Below, one piece after another: positions 1 to 9,705 of a stretch of DNA of 64,000 bases; position 1 is the stretch's first letter, and every line of letters starts with the position of its first letter. The DNA is from Flavobacterium sp. Leaf82 (lineage in GTDB: Bacteria > Bacteroidota > Bacteroidia > Flavobacteriales > Flavobacteriaceae), in assembly GCF_001422725.1 (NCBI RefSeq), contig NZ_LMMA01000036.1, positions 1 to 64,000 on the forward strand. Direction: 5' to 3'. A program made the position numbers and the translations under genes. Below the pieces are notes generated by a model. That model saw only the letters and a program-made list of their open reading frames with translations. It did no database searches and was not told where the DNA came from.

Positions 1-62
1 TTACAAATATATTTTTATTTCATTAAAATCAAAAGAATTTTCTTAAAAATTTTGAAAAAAAT

Positions 63-695
63 ATGATAATTAGCAACAAACCCAGCAAAACCAAGGAATC
101 AGATTCTTCTGATAAATTAAAAAAAATATCGAAGAATATTCGCAACAGAAGAAGTATATACGCCAATGAGTTTGTAAAAAAAGAACTGCCCAAAAACCTT
201 CTCAACGAAATCCTGACGAACGCCACTTGGGCTCCAAATCACAAAATGACAGAGCCCTGGAGATTTATTGTTTTTAAAGGAAAGTACCTGAAAGAATACG
301 GAGAATTTATGGCGCATTATTACAAGGATTTTTATAGTGATTTATCGCCTGAAGCCCAAAAAGAGAAATTAAATTATCTTAGAGATTACCCCTTAAACGC
401 TGCTTGCCTTATTGGGATTGTGATGGTACGAAACACTAAAATCGATCTTCCGGAATGGGAAGAAATTGCTGCTGTATCATCGGCAGTTCAAAACATTGCA
501 CTAACCTGCACGGCACATAAAGTGGGCAGTTACTGGAGTACCAAAGGCGTTGCAATAGATTATGTTGCTGAATTTGGTCTGGCAGAAAACGAAAAATCAT
601 TGGGTCTCCTCTACCTCGGTTATTATCCTGAGAGTTTAAAATCATCTAAAAAGAAAAGGACGCCTTTGTCTAAAAAAGTCATTTACCTCGAGTAA
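63..695 (+). CDS. Nitroreductase family protein
   Basis: This is a 210-residue flavoprotein of the nitroreductase fold, which normally binds FMN and reduces nitro groups, quinones or flavins with NAD(P)H. The N-terminal arginine motif RNRRS lies at residues 27-31 and is followed by the A-x-x-APNHKMTEPWRF stretch typical of FMN-binding nitroreductases. Length is normal for the family. It ends 19 bp before the siderophore decarboxylase on the same strand, so it may be co-transcribed and could act as a flavin or ferric-siderophore reductase; that role is inferred from position only. No signal peptide is seen, so it is probably cytoplasmic. The substrate cannot be told from sequence. Confidence 0.85.
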   Translation: MIISNKPSKTKESDSSDKLKKISKNIRNRRSIYANEFVKKELPKNLLNEILTNATWAPNHKMTEPWRFIVFKGKYLKEYGEFMAHYYKDFYSDLSPEAQKEKLNYLRDYPLNAACLIGIVMVRNTKIDLPEWEEIAAVSSAVQNIALTCTAHKVGSYWSTKGVAIDYVAEFGLAENEKSLGLLYLGYYPESLKSSKKKRTPLSKKVIYLE

Positions 696-714
696 ATAAA
701 ACTAAAACCCCTAA

Positions 715-2247
715 ATGAATACCACTATGAATACCACACTAATCAATGAAAAAGTAGCAGAAAAAGCGCTTTTGCCAGAACAGGATTTGTATAAAGACAT
801 TTTCCACCAGAATTCAGGTACCGAATATGCTCAGGCCGTAAAACTTGCACAGGAACGTGTTTCGAATTTTCTTGAAAACAACAAAAAACCTTTTAGCGGC
901 ATTAGACCTGACGAAATTAAGTCAAAAGTCGAAGCGGTAGACTTTGCCAAACCTCTGCCCGATTATGAAAGTCTGCTTGATGAAGTCGACGAACTTTATG
1001 TAAAACATGCCACGGCGTATCACCTTCCGGAATATATTGCACACTTAAATTGCCCTGTTGTAATCCCTGCTTTGGCAGCCGAAGTTTTGATAAGTGCCAT
1101 AAATTCTTCTCAGGATACATATGATCAAAGTGCCGGCGGAACTTTTATGGAACGCAAACTTATAGACTGGACAAGTGAGCAAATTGGCTATACAAAAGGC
1201 GACGGAATTTTTACTGCCGGAGGTTCTCAAAGTAATTTAATGGGATTGCTTTTAGCAAGGGATTATTATTCTCTTGAATATCAAAAATGGAATATTAAAC
1301 TGGACGGTCTTCCTCCGGATGCTTCAAAATTCAGAGTTTTCGTTTCAGACAAAGCCCATTTTAGCAATCATAAAAATGCCTGGATTTTAGGACTTGGCGA
1401 ACAAGCAATTGTGCATGTTGGCGTGGATCAAAGATACCGCATGGATCCTGAAAAACTCGAAAAAGCAATTGCGCAGGAAATAGAAAAAGGCAATATCCCG
1501 ATTGCGATTACAGCAACTGCCGGAACTACAGATTTTGGAAACGTAGATCCGCTAAAAGCAATTGCAGATGTTGCAAACCGCAATAATTTATGGCTTCACG
1601 TTGATGCGGCTTACGGCTGCGGATTATTACTGACCGAGAAACACAGACATCTTTTAAACGGAATCGAACTCGCAGATTCTGTAACAATCGATTATCATAA
1701 ATCATTTTTTCAGCCCATAAGCAGCAGCGCTTTTATTGTAAAAGACAAACTGCATCTTAATATTATCAAGCATCACGCTGATTATCTCAATCCGAAAGAG
1801 CAAAATTACGATGCACTTCCGGCGCAAATCAACAAATCTATTATACAAAGTACACGTCGTTTTGATGCGTTGAAACTTTGGTTTACGCTCCGTTATTTGG
1901 GCAAAGAAAAACTAGGGCAATTTACGGACACAATAATCGAAACAACCCAAAAAACTGCCGAAATCATAGAATCTGATGAAAACTTCGAGCTTTTGTGCCA
2001 TTCAGATTTAGGCGTTTTAGTATTCAGATATCTGGATGGTCCGGCAGAATCTACTTCTTGCGAAGTCAACCAATACATAAAAGAAAAACTCTTTTTTAGC
2101 GGAGAAGTTTTAGTTGCCAGTACAAAAGTAAACGGAGAATTCTATCTCAAGTTCACCATTTTTAATCCGCTTACAACCCTAAATGACATCAAAAAAATAC
2201 TTAACCTCATTAAACAAAACGGAAATGAATACCACAGACTTAACTAA
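715..2247 (+). CDS. PLP-dependent decarboxylase of siderophore biosynthesis (lysine or 2,4-diaminobutyrate type)
   Basis: This is a 510-residue group II pyridoxal-phosphate decarboxylase. The PLP-ring aspartate is D297 in the HVDAAYGCG motif, and the Schiff-base lysine is K329 in DYHKSFFQP. Family members in hydroxamate siderophore loci decarboxylate lysine to cadaverine (DesA) or diaminobutyrate to diaminopropane (RhbB); this sequence alone does not tell which. A second in-frame ATG at 727 gives an equally plausible start because the octamer AATACCAC precedes it, as it does in the hydroxylase gene downstream. The 3' end overlaps the next gene by 23 bp, pointing to translational coupling. No diaminobutyrate aminotransferase (RhbA type) is in the window, which slightly favours lysine. 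Confidence 0.88.
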   Translation: MNTTMNTTLINEKVAEKALLPEQDLYKDIFHQNSGTEYAQAVKLAQERVSNFLENNKKPFSGIRPDEIKSKVEAVDFAKPLPDYESLLDEVDELYVKHATAYHLPEYIAHLNCPVVIPALAAEVLISAINSSQDTYDQSAGGTFMERKLIDWTSEQIGYTKGDGIFTAGGSQSNLMGLLLARDYYSLEYQKWNIKLDGLPPDASKFRVFVSDKAHFSNHKNAWILGLGEQAIVHVGVDQRYRMDPEKLEKAIAQEIEKGNIPIAITATAGTTDFGNVDPLKAIADVANRNNLWLHVDAAYGCGLLLTEKHRHLLNGIELADSVTIDYHKSFFQPISSSAFIVKDKLHLNIIKHHADYLNPKEQNYDALPAQINKSIIQSTRRFDALKLWFTLRYLGKEKLGQFTDTIIETTQKTAEIIESDENFELLCHSDLGVLVFRYLDGPAESTSCEVNQYIKEKLFFSGEVLVASTKVNGEFYLKFTIFNPLTTLNDIKKILNLIKQNGNEYHRLN

Positions 2248-4666
2248 TTTTCGCCAACTGGCAGAACAGGTAAATTTTAAATCCCTGATTAATTGTTACT
2301 GCAGGGAATTTAGTAATTGGAGCCGCTACGAAGGTATTCCCAAATACGACCAAACGCTGGCAGATTTTATGCAAACCATCGATCACAGCTTATTTCTGAG
2401 ATTTGATTTTACCACGATTGGTCAGGAAGTTTTTGCTCCGCTTACTTATTTTTCTGAAAGTGGCGTTCATTCGTTTGGTTTTCCAATTGTATCGCGCACT
2501 ATTGCATCTGATGATTTCAGGGAAATAAACCCAATGGAATTTCTTGAAATTATCAGCGAATATGCTAAAACAGATTATCCTGATATCGATGCGCTTCCTA
2601 CTCAAAAACGTATGGAAAACAGTATCGATAATCTCGCACTTTATCTGGAACATTATAAAAACAGCGATCATTCTGCCAACAATGCCGAACAATCTTTTAT
2701 AGAATCTGAGCAATCTTTGATTTTAGGACACACGGTACATCCTTTGCCTAAAAGCAGAGAAGGTTTTACCAAAGATGAATTACTAAAATATTCTCCTGAA
2801 ACCGGAGGGAAATTTGGTTTACATTTCTTCCTGATTCATCCTGAAAATGTAATCGAAAAAAGTGCTGCAGACTATTTGATTACAGATCACTTGAGAGAAG
2901 AAATCGTAAAATACGCAGATGAACATTCTAAGGAATTACTTGTTTTTTATTCTAATTATAAAGTAGTTCCCGTTCATCCTTGGGAAGCCAATTATTTATT
3001 GGATCAAAAAGAAGTAAAAGAAATGCAATCGAAGCAACTTCTTTTCAGTCTTGGCGAATTTGGACCTTCTTATACAGCAACTTCATCTGTTCGAACCGTT
3101 TATAATGAAGAAAGCGAATGGATGTACAAATTCTCTTTGCATGTAAAAATTACCAACTCTTTCCGTGTTAATTATCTCCATGAATTAAATCGTGGTTATG
3201 ATGCAGCGCAACTTATGAAAACCAGTTGGGGAAAAGACATCCAAAAAGAATATCCTCAAATACAACTTATAACTGATCCCACGTTTATTGCCGTTACTTA
3301 TAACGATAATATTATTGATGGTTTTAGTACAAGCGTTCGTCAAAACCCTTTTCACGGTTCCAATGCTAAAAAAAATGTAACAATGGTCGCTTCTCTTTGT
3401 CAGGACGGCGTTCTGGGCGAATCACCAAGAATACTAAATCTTATCAATGAAGCTGCCAAAAGACAAGATGCATTTGCAACAGATACTGCGCTTGCATGGT
3501 TTAAGCAATATCTAAATATTACTATAACGCCGCTTATTGGTATTTTTAATAAATACGGATTTGGATCTGAGTTTCATCAACAAAACATGCTGATTGAATT
3601 TGACGAAGATCTTTTTCCGGCAAAACTTTATTTTAGGGACAATCAGGGCTATTTTTTCCGTCAGGGAAAAGTGGAAGAACTCGAAAGCCTGATTCCTGAT
3701 TTTGGTAAAGAAAGCAGATCATTTATTGCCGAAAGCAGAATCATTGATTTCTGGGGATATTATCTTCTTGTAAACCACTTGTTTGGCGTAGTGAATATTC
3801 TGGGCAAAAATAAACTGGCAGACGAAACTATACTTCTTAACCTGATCTATGAAGCTTTAAAAAACGAAGAAGAATCAGATACTACAGGTCTTGTAAATCA
3901 TTTTACCAATAGTGTAAAACTGGTTGTAAAAGGAAATCTCCTAACCAGTTTAAACAATATGGATGAAGCCAGCGCGCCAAGAACAAATCCTGCGGTTTAC
4001 AAAAAATATCCTAACCCGTTAAACAAGCATTTTTTCTCTAAAAAATTAATTAATCCAAAAGAGAATACGACCGTTTTCAGCCGCTTTTTCGAGAAAGAAA
4101 ATGTAACTATAACCTTGCGTCCGGTAGATATTGACAAAGATATTGAGATGCTTCACGAATGGTTTCACCGTGAACACGCCCTGAAAATTTGGCAAATGAA
4201 CTGGCCAATTCGCGAAATCGAAGCCTTTTACAGAATGTTGCTTCCCGGAGATCACGGTCACAGTTTTATTGGTGAAGCAAATGGCGTTCCTACTTTTAAT
4301 ATCGAAGTATATTGGGCAAGCCGTGATATTGTGGGAGATTATTATGATGTTCTGCCATCTGATTATGGAACACATCAATTTATCGCGCCAACAGATCCTA
4401 AACTAAAATACGGATCGCCGGCAACACAAACGATGATGGATTTTGTCTTTGGAGAACCAAAAGTAGGTAAAATGGTTGGTGAAGGATCTGTAGATTCCAT
4501 TGCATCGATGATGAATAAAGCCCACGTAGGTTTTAAAATCGAAAAAGTGATCGAAATGCCTCATAAAAAAGCCAATCTTAACTTTTGCTACAGAGAATGG
4601 TATTGGGCAAAATTTCCTGCAGCCAAAGATTTTCAGAATAATACCGTTTCAGCACCCCAAGTTTAA
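2225..4666 (+). CDS. Fused IucA/IucC-type NIS siderophore synthetase with C-terminal GNAT N-acyltransferase domain
   Basis: This is a bifunctional protein of 813 residues from the ATG at 2225. An in-frame ATG at 2183 also exists but lies deeper inside the decarboxylase gene. Residues ~1-600 are an IucA/IucC synthetase with the ATP-binding signature HPLPKSREGF near residue 175, HPWEANYL near 247 and the FhuF-like C-terminal half (GSEFHQQNMLIEFD near 450). Such enzymes adenylate a carboxylate and condense it with a hydroxylamine or amine. Residues ~625-800 form a GNAT domain like AlcB, IucB or RhbD, which acylates the N-hydroxy-diamine. In rhizobactin-type loci these are separate adjacent genes (rhbC, rhbD). 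BibC of the bisucaberin pathway is a known multi-domain precedent for combining the two activities. Acyl donor and carboxylate are not visible from sequence. Confidence 0.9.
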   Translation: MNTTDLTNFRQLAEQVNFKSLINCYCREFSNWSRYEGIPKYDQTLADFMQTIDHSLFLRFDFTTIGQEVFAPLTYFSESGVHSFGFPIVSRTIASDDFREINPMEFLEIISEYAKTDYPDIDALPTQKRMENSIDNLALYLEHYKNSDHSANNAEQSFIESEQSLILGHTVHPLPKSREGFTKDELLKYSPETGGKFGLHFFLIHPENVIEKSAADYLITDHLREEIVKYADEHSKELLVFYSNYKVVPVHPWEANYLLDQKEVKEMQSKQLLFSLGEFGPSYTATSSVRTVYNEESEWMYKFSLHVKITNSFRVNYLHELNRGYDAAQLMKTSWGKDIQKEYPQIQLITDPTFIAVTYNDNIIDGFSTSVRQNPFHGSNAKKNVTMVASLCQDGVLGESPRILNLINEAAKRQDAFATDTALAWFKQYLNITITPLIGIFNKYGFGSEFHQQNMLIEFDEDLFPAKLYFRDNQGYFFRQGKVEELESLIPDFGKESRSFIAESRIIDFWGYYLLVNHLFGVVNILGKNKLADETILLNLIYEALKNEEESDTTGLVNHFTNSVKLVVKGNLLTSLNNMDEASAPRTNPAVYKKYPNPLNKHFFSKKLINPKENTTVFSRFFEKENVTITLRPVDIDKDIEMLHEWFHREHALKIWQMNWPIREIEAFYRMLLPGDHGHSFIGEANGVPTFNIEVYWASRDIVGDYYDVLPSDYGTHQFIAPTDPKLKYGSPATQTMMDFVFGEPKVGKMVGEGSVDSIASMMNKAHVGFKIEKVIEMPHKKANLNFCYREWYWAKFPAAKDFQNNTVSAPQV

Positions 4667-4683
4667 TTCATAAAAATACCACA

Positions 4684-6021
4684 ATGAGTACAGAAAAAAT
4701 ATACTCCGTAATCGGGATCGGGATTGGTCCTTTCAATCTTGGACTTGCCGCACTTATAGAACCTGTTGAAGAACTATCGGCATTGTTTTTTGATCAGTCA
4801 GAAAGCTTCGACTGGCATCCGGGACTTATGTTGAATAACGCCACACTTCAGGTTCCGTTTTTAGGCGATTTGGTCACAATGGCAGATCCTACAAATAAGT
4901 ACAGCTTTCTTAATTATATCAAGCAAAGCAATCGTTTGTACAAATTTTATATTCGTGAAAACTTCTTTATTTACAGACGAGAATATAACGAATATTGCAA
5001 ATGGGTTGCGGCGCAATTGCAAAATTGCAAGTTCTCACACAAAGTAGTTTCGATCGATCATATTGATGGAGTTTACAAAATCATGGTCATTAATACCCAG
5101 ACCTGTATTACGACAACTTATCATGCAAACAAAATCGTTTTGGGTACCGGAACTTCTCCGCATATTCCGGAGTTTATCGATCCTGAATTTCCAAATGTGA
5201 TTCACGCTTCAAAATACCTGAATTTTAAATCCCGTATTCATAAAAATGCATCTGTAACTATAATTGGTTCCGGACAAAGTGCTGCCGAAGTTTTCCGCGA
5301 TCTTTTACCAGAAACCGAAAATGGTTTGCAATTAAAATGGTTTACGCGTTCGTCTCACTTTTTTCCTTTGGATAATAAATCAAAACTAACGCTGGAACTA
5401 ACTTCTCCGGAATATGTAGATCATTTTCATAGTTTGTCTCCTGAAAAAAGACAACAGCTTTTAGCCCGTCAACACGGTCTTTATAAAGGAATTGATCAGG
5501 AATTAATCAACGAAATCTTTGATAGTCTGTACGAAATGAGTTTAGAAGACAAACCGTTAAATGTCGAATTACGTTCGAATTTGCGCTTGACTTCAGTAAA
5601 CGAAACCTCAGATGGTTCTTATTCTATGGATTTTGTTCACACAGAATTAGACCAGCCTTTTGAAGATCAAAGCGATTATCTTATTCTGGCAACAGGTTAT
5701 AAATACAAAGAACCCGCTATTTTATCCGGAATCGAAAACAAGATAAACCGTTTAGAAAATGGATTATTTAATGTACATCGAAATTATACTATCGATAAAA
5801 ATGGTACGGATATTTTTGTCCAAAACGCCGAATTACACACGCATGGTCTTTCTACTCCTGATCTGGGAATGGGCGCTTACAGAAACTCGATCATCATTAA
5901 TCAACTTGCAAATCGTGAAGTTTATAAGGTCGAAAAACGAATTGCTTTTCAACAATTTGGTGTACAAAAAGCAACACAGGAATTGTCTGAAGCTAATATT
6001 TTGGAATTAATAAACGAGTAA
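4684..6021 (+). CDS. Lysine/ornithine/diamine N-monooxygenase (IucD/AlcA/RhbE family)
   Basis: This is a 445-residue flavin-dependent N-hydroxylase that makes the hydroxamate precursor by hydroxylating the terminal amine. The FAD-binding motif GIGIGPFN is at residues 11-18, with the Pro that is characteristic of this family. A second nucleotide-binding motif IIGSGQSAAEV (NADPH) lies near residue 194, and the LATGY motif is near 335. Length is typical of IucD-like enzymes. It starts 17 bp after the synthetase-acyltransferase and belongs to the same operon. The likely substrate is the diamine made by the upstream decarboxylase. A nested palindromic repeat follows the gene, so polarity onto the second synthetase is possible. 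Confidence 0.92.
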   Translation: MSTEKIYSVIGIGIGPFNLGLAALIEPVEELSALFFDQSESFDWHPGLMLNNATLQVPFLGDLVTMADPTNKYSFLNYIKQSNRLYKFYIRENFFIYRREYNEYCKWVAAQLQNCKFSHKVVSIDHIDGVYKIMVINTQTCITTTYHANKIVLGTGTSPHIPEFIDPEFPNVIHASKYLNFKSRIHKNASVTIIGSGQSAAEVFRDLLPETENGLQLKWFTRSSHFFPLDNKSKLTLELTSPEYVDHFHSLSPEKRQQLLARQHGLYKGIDQELINEIFDSLYEMSLEDKPLNVELRSNLRLTSVNETSDGSYSMDFVHTELDQPFEDQSDYLILATGYKYKEPAILSGIENKINRLENGLFNVHRNYTIDKNGTDIFVQNAELHTHGLSTPDLGMGAYRNSIIINQLANREVYKVEKRIAFQQFGVQKATQELSEANILELINE

Positions 6022-6032
6022 GCTGTGTATAA

Positions 6033-6227
6033 TTTAACACATAGAAACATAGGTTTTTAATGCAAAAAAGAATGCTAAAAAACAAACACATTTAGCAGCT
6101 TCTTTGCATGTCACCCTGAGCGAAGTCGAAGGGCGTTCCAATTGGCACGTGGGCTTCGACTCCGCTCAGCCTGACAATTGGTTATTAAAAATTAAGAAAT
6201 CAAAATCCTACTTATCTATGTGTTAAA
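6033..6227. repeat. Nested inverted repeat between hydroxylase and second synthetase
   Basis: Two concentric palindromes fill most of this gap. The outer arms are TTTAACACATAG (6033-6044) and CTATGTGTTAAA (6216-6227), a perfect 12-bp inverted repeat extended outwards by GTGTA/TACAC. Inside lies an imperfect hairpin, 6109-6176, with arms reading TGTCAccCTGAGCGaAGTCGAAG and its near complement. The inner element belongs to the dispersed CTGAGCGAAGTCGAAG repeat family seen elsewhere in this window. It may form a strong hairpin in the operon transcript. Confidence 0.9.
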
Positions 6228-6280
6228 AGTTAATTACACACAACAATTAAATAATTAGACCCTAATAAAATACCACTAGA

Positions 6281-8116
6281 ATGATAACCCCGGAAAACAC
6301 ATTCAAAGACGCACAGCATCTTAACGCAGTGATTTGGGATCAGGTAAATCGAAACCTGCTCGCCAAAAGTATTGCCGAATTAATGCGTGAAGATGTTGCA
6401 AAGCCACAAATAATTGGCACCGAAGATAATGGTCTTACCCATTTTATATTAGAAACCGATAAAGAGACTATTTATTACCGTTTTTCTGCCTATCCAAGAT
6501 TCCTGAATTATTGGCATATTGTCAAAGAAAGCATTCATAAAATTGAAGATGAAGTGAAACTGGATCGCATCGACGTACCCAATTTCTTTATCGAACTTCA
6601 GGAAACTTTTGGAATCAACTCTTTTACATTGGCACATTATATCGAGGAATTGCTGCATACTTTATATGCTGATGCTTTTATTCATTCAAAACGTCGTTTG
6701 TCGGCTTCAAAATTAGCAAATGCCGATTTTCAAACCATAGAACACAGTCTTGACGGACATCCTTGGGTAATTGTAAACAAAGGCCGAATTGGTTTTGACT
6801 CTGAAGATTATGAGAATTACACCCCGGAATCCGGTCAAAAAACACAATTAGTCTGGGTTGCTGCTCATAAAAACAGAGCAACTTTACGCTTACAAACTAA
6901 TATGAGTGAGCAGACTTTCTATGAAGATGAAATAGGAACCGAAAAAATAGAAGCTTTTAAAAATAAGCTGATTCAGTCAAAAGTAAATCCGGATGATTAT
7001 ATTTTTATTCCTGTGCATTTATGGCAATGGCAGAATAAACTGGTTATGCAGTTTTCTCATGAGATTGCGTCTAAAAATCTTATTCCGTTAGAATTAACAG
7101 AAGATATTTATAGTCCGCAACAAAGTATTCGTACGTTTTTTAATCAGAGCAAACCCAATAAACATTACGTAAAAACGTCGATGTCTATCCTGAATACAAG
7201 TCATATTAGAGGATTGTGTCCCAGACAATTATCTATTGCACCACGACTTACAGAATATCTTAAAGACATTCTTAAAAAAGACGAACATTTGCAAAAGATG
7301 GAAGTTGTGCTTTTAGGCGAAATGGTTTCTGTTACCTATACACATCCCAGTTATAGTAAAATTGTAAATCCTCCGTACCAATACAATGAATATTTAGGTG
7401 CGATGTGGCGCGAGAGTCCGGTAAATTCCCTCAAACACGGAGAGAATCTAATGACAATGGCAGCACTATTATATGTAGACGATCATGGCAAAAGCCTTGT
7501 AGAAGAACTGATTATAAAATCAGGACTTTCTACAGAGCAATGGTTAAAAGCCTATATGAGAGCCTATCTTAAACCTGTGCTTCAAATTTATTACCAGCAT
7601 TCGTTATGTATCGATCCACATGGGCAAAATGTGATTCTTATTCTAAAGGATTATGTACCAACCCGAATCGCTTTGCAGGATTTTGTGGGAGATATTTTGA
7701 TTAATGAAGAAGGAAAGAAAAAGCTTCCGCAGGAATTTATCGATAATATGTTTGTCGCTTCTCCAAATCCTGAAAATGCGCCGTTAACGATTCTTATTGC
7801 CGTTTTTGATGCATTTTTCAGATATCTGAGTGATGTATTAATAACAACAGTAAACTATTCTGAAGTTTCTTTCTGGACTTGCGTTCACGATATTATTTTA
7901 GAATATCAGGACGAACATCCGGAACTGCAGGATATGTTTGACAAATACAATTTATTCATTCCGGAGTTCAAACGCCTTATTTTCAATAGCCGCCGTTTGT
8001 ATAATGGTTACGAAGAAACAGTTGGTTTTCCGCATATGAAAAAAAGTGGTTTTATTCCGAATCCGCTGCATCAACTAATCCATGAAGAAGCGTTAACAGA
8101 AAAAGAAAACTCATGA
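6281..8116 (+). CDS. Type C NIS siderophore synthetase (IucC/AlcC/RhbF/DesD-like)
   Basis: This 611-residue IucA/IucC-family enzyme lacks the acyltransferase domain of its upstream relative. The signature GHPWVIVNKGRIGF near residue 160 resembles the HPxxxxNxGRIGF form of DesD/AlcC-type (type C) synthetases rather than the KSRxGF form of the first synthetase. C-terminal residues HSLCIDPHGQNVIL match the FhuF-like part of the fold. Type C enzymes condense a monoamide intermediate or self-condense succinyl-hydroxamates. Two synthetases of different types in one locus fit sequential amidation of both outer carboxylates of citrate, as in aerobactin or schizokinen. The gene overlaps the MATE gene by 4 bp (ATGA). 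Confidence 0.9.
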   Translation: MITPENTFKDAQHLNAVIWDQVNRNLLAKSIAELMREDVAKPQIIGTEDNGLTHFILETDKETIYYRFSAYPRFLNYWHIVKESIHKIEDEVKLDRIDVPNFFIELQETFGINSFTLAHYIEELLHTLYADAFIHSKRRLSASKLANADFQTIEHSLDGHPWVIVNKGRIGFDSEDYENYTPESGQKTQLVWVAAHKNRATLRLQTNMSEQTFYEDEIGTEKIEAFKNKLIQSKVNPDDYIFIPVHLWQWQNKLVMQFSHEIASKNLIPLELTEDIYSPQQSIRTFFNQSKPNKHYVKTSMSILNTSHIRGLCPRQLSIAPRLTEYLKDILKKDEHLQKMEVVLLGEMVSVTYTHPSYSKIVNPPYQYNEYLGAMWRESPVNSLKHGENLMTMAALLYVDDHGKSLVEELIIKSGLSTEQWLKAYMRAYLKPVLQIYYQHSLCIDPHGQNVILILKDYVPTRIALQDFVGDILINEEGKKKLPQEFIDNMFVASPNPENAPLTILIAVFDAFFRYLSDVLITTVNYSEVSFWTCVHDIILEYQDEHPELQDMFDKYNLFIPEFKRLIFNSRRLYNGYEETVGFPHMKKSGFIPNPLHQLIHEEALTEKENS

Positions 8117-9519
8117 AAGAAGCCATTTTAAAAACACGCTCTTTCTTTGGTCTTTTAAGGCGTTCTCTTGCCGGAACCGAAAGTAATTTTACCTCCGGCA
8201 GTATCAATAAAACCATCATTTTGTTATCTGTACCAATGGTTGCAGAACTTTTAATGGAATCCTTATTTGTGTGTTCAAACCTTTTCTTTGTGAGTAGATT
8301 AGGTACAAACGCCATTTCGATTGCAGGAGCAACGACAACTTTTATCACCTTTTGTTATTCGGTTTCAATAGGTTTGGGGATTGCGGCATCGGCAATGATT
8401 TCCAGACGAATTGGCGAGAAAAAGTTCAAAGCGGCAGGACAAACAGCAATGCAGGTAATTTATGCAACAACCCCAATTGCGATACTTATAAGTGTAGTTT
8501 GTGCGATATGGACAACAGATATTATGAGTGCCATGGGACTTTCTGACGCTATGGTTCAGGAAGGAACCACATACGGAATTGTCATGTTTGCGTCAAGCGG
8601 ATTTCTGATCCTGCGCATTGTCATAAACGGAATATTCCGCGGTGCCGGAGATGCTTCAACCGCAATGAGAATCCTTTGGCTTTCGAACGCGCTAAACATC
8701 GTATTGTGCCCGATCTTTATTTTTGGCTGGGGACCAATTCCCGCTTACGGATTACTGGGTGTGGGATTAGCTACTTTAATTGCCAGGGTTATTGGTGTAC
8801 TTTATCAGGCATGGTTTCTTTTAAGACGCAAAACCGTCTTGAAAATAGGATTGGCACAATTGGTCTTTAATCTGGCAATTTTCAAAAGAGTCCTAAAACT
8901 CGCTTTTGGCGGAACAGTTCAGTTTATTATTCCGGCTTCGAGTTGGGTTTTTATGATTAAGATTATGTCTCATTTTGGTCCCAACGCGTTGGCAGGATAT
9001 ATTTTAGCGCAACGAGTAACATCTATTGCGACAATGCCTGCTTGGGGATTAGGAAATGCAGCGGGAATATTAACCGGACAAAACCTTGGTGCAAAACAAC
9101 CGGAAAGAGCCGAAAAATCAGTTTGGAGAGCAGGAATGCTAAACATGGGATTCTTGGTTTTAATTGGTATTTGCTGGATTTTCCTTGCCGTTCCAGTTGT
9201 AAAAATCTTTACAGATATTCCGGAAGTAATCTCATTTAGTACCAGATACATTCATTTTATTTCGATGGCCTATATTCTTTTAGGATATACAATGGTAATT
9301 TCAAGAGCGCTCAATGCCGCGGGAGAAGTAAAAGTCGTTACCTGGCTTTATATATTAATGTTTTATATCGTGCAGATTCCGCTCGCCTACGCCTTGGGAA
9401 TATCGCTTGAACTGGGATCAAATGGTGTTTTTACAGCCATCCTTGTATCTGAAATTGTATTGGCAGTCGCCTGTATAATTGTTTTTAGGAAAGGAAAATG
9501 GAAACATACCAAAGTTTAA
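8113..9519 (+). CDS. MATE family efflux transporter, probable siderophore exporter
   Basis: This is a 468-residue multidrug/toxin-extrusion family protein with about 12 predicted membrane segments and the usual two-bundle layout (VPMVAELLMESLF in the first bundle, LAFGGTVQFIIPASSW at the start of the second). MATE proteins export substrates with H+ or Na+. Start and upstream stop overlap as ATGA, so translation is coupled to the type C synthetase. Export of the completed siderophore is the obvious inference; it cannot be read directly from sequence. This appears to be the last gene of the tightly packed part of the locus. Confidence 0.9.
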   Translation: MKEAILKTRSFFGLLRRSLAGTESNFTSGSINKTIILLSVPMVAELLMESLFVCSNLFFVSRLGTNAISIAGATTTFITFCYSVSIGLGIAASAMISRRIGEKKFKAAGQTAMQVIYATTPIAILISVVCAIWTTDIMSAMGLSDAMVQEGTTYGIVMFASSGFLILRIVINGIFRGAGDASTAMRILWLSNALNIVLCPIFIFGWGPIPAYGLLGVGLATLIARVIGVLYQAWFLLRRKTVLKIGLAQLVFNLAIFKRVLKLAFGGTVQFIIPASSWVFMIKIMSHFGPNALAGYILAQRVTSIATMPAWGLGNAAGILTGQNLGAKQPERAEKSVWRAGMLNMGFLVLIGICWIFLAVPVVKIFTDIPEVISFSTRYIHFISMAYILLGYTMVISRALNAAGEVKVVTWLYILMFYIVQIPLAYALGISLELGSNGVFTAILVSEIVLAVACIIVFRKGKWKHTKV

Positions 9520-9705
9520 AAAAATGTTTCACGCGGATTTTAAAAAGATTTAAGCGGATGTGTGCAGATTATTATTTAAAATTAAACCTGCTACAATCTT
9601 AATCTGCGCGAATATATATGTCACCCCGCTGGGGTTCATTAAATACGAATTCTGAATTTCTATAGATATTACGTCCCTCTGGGACTAGTATTGGTCAAAT
9701 AGCAT

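Noticed and set aside
2183..2224. Upstream start of the fusion synthetase
   Set aside because: It would add 14 residues encoded entirely inside the decarboxylase gene; the ATG at 2225 gives a normal coupled overlap.
6250..6266. Fur-like site before the type C synthetase (ATTAGACCCTAAT)
   Set aside because: Only partly like the two sites at 14.7-15.0 kb, and the gene is probably served by the upstream operon promoter; evidence too weak.
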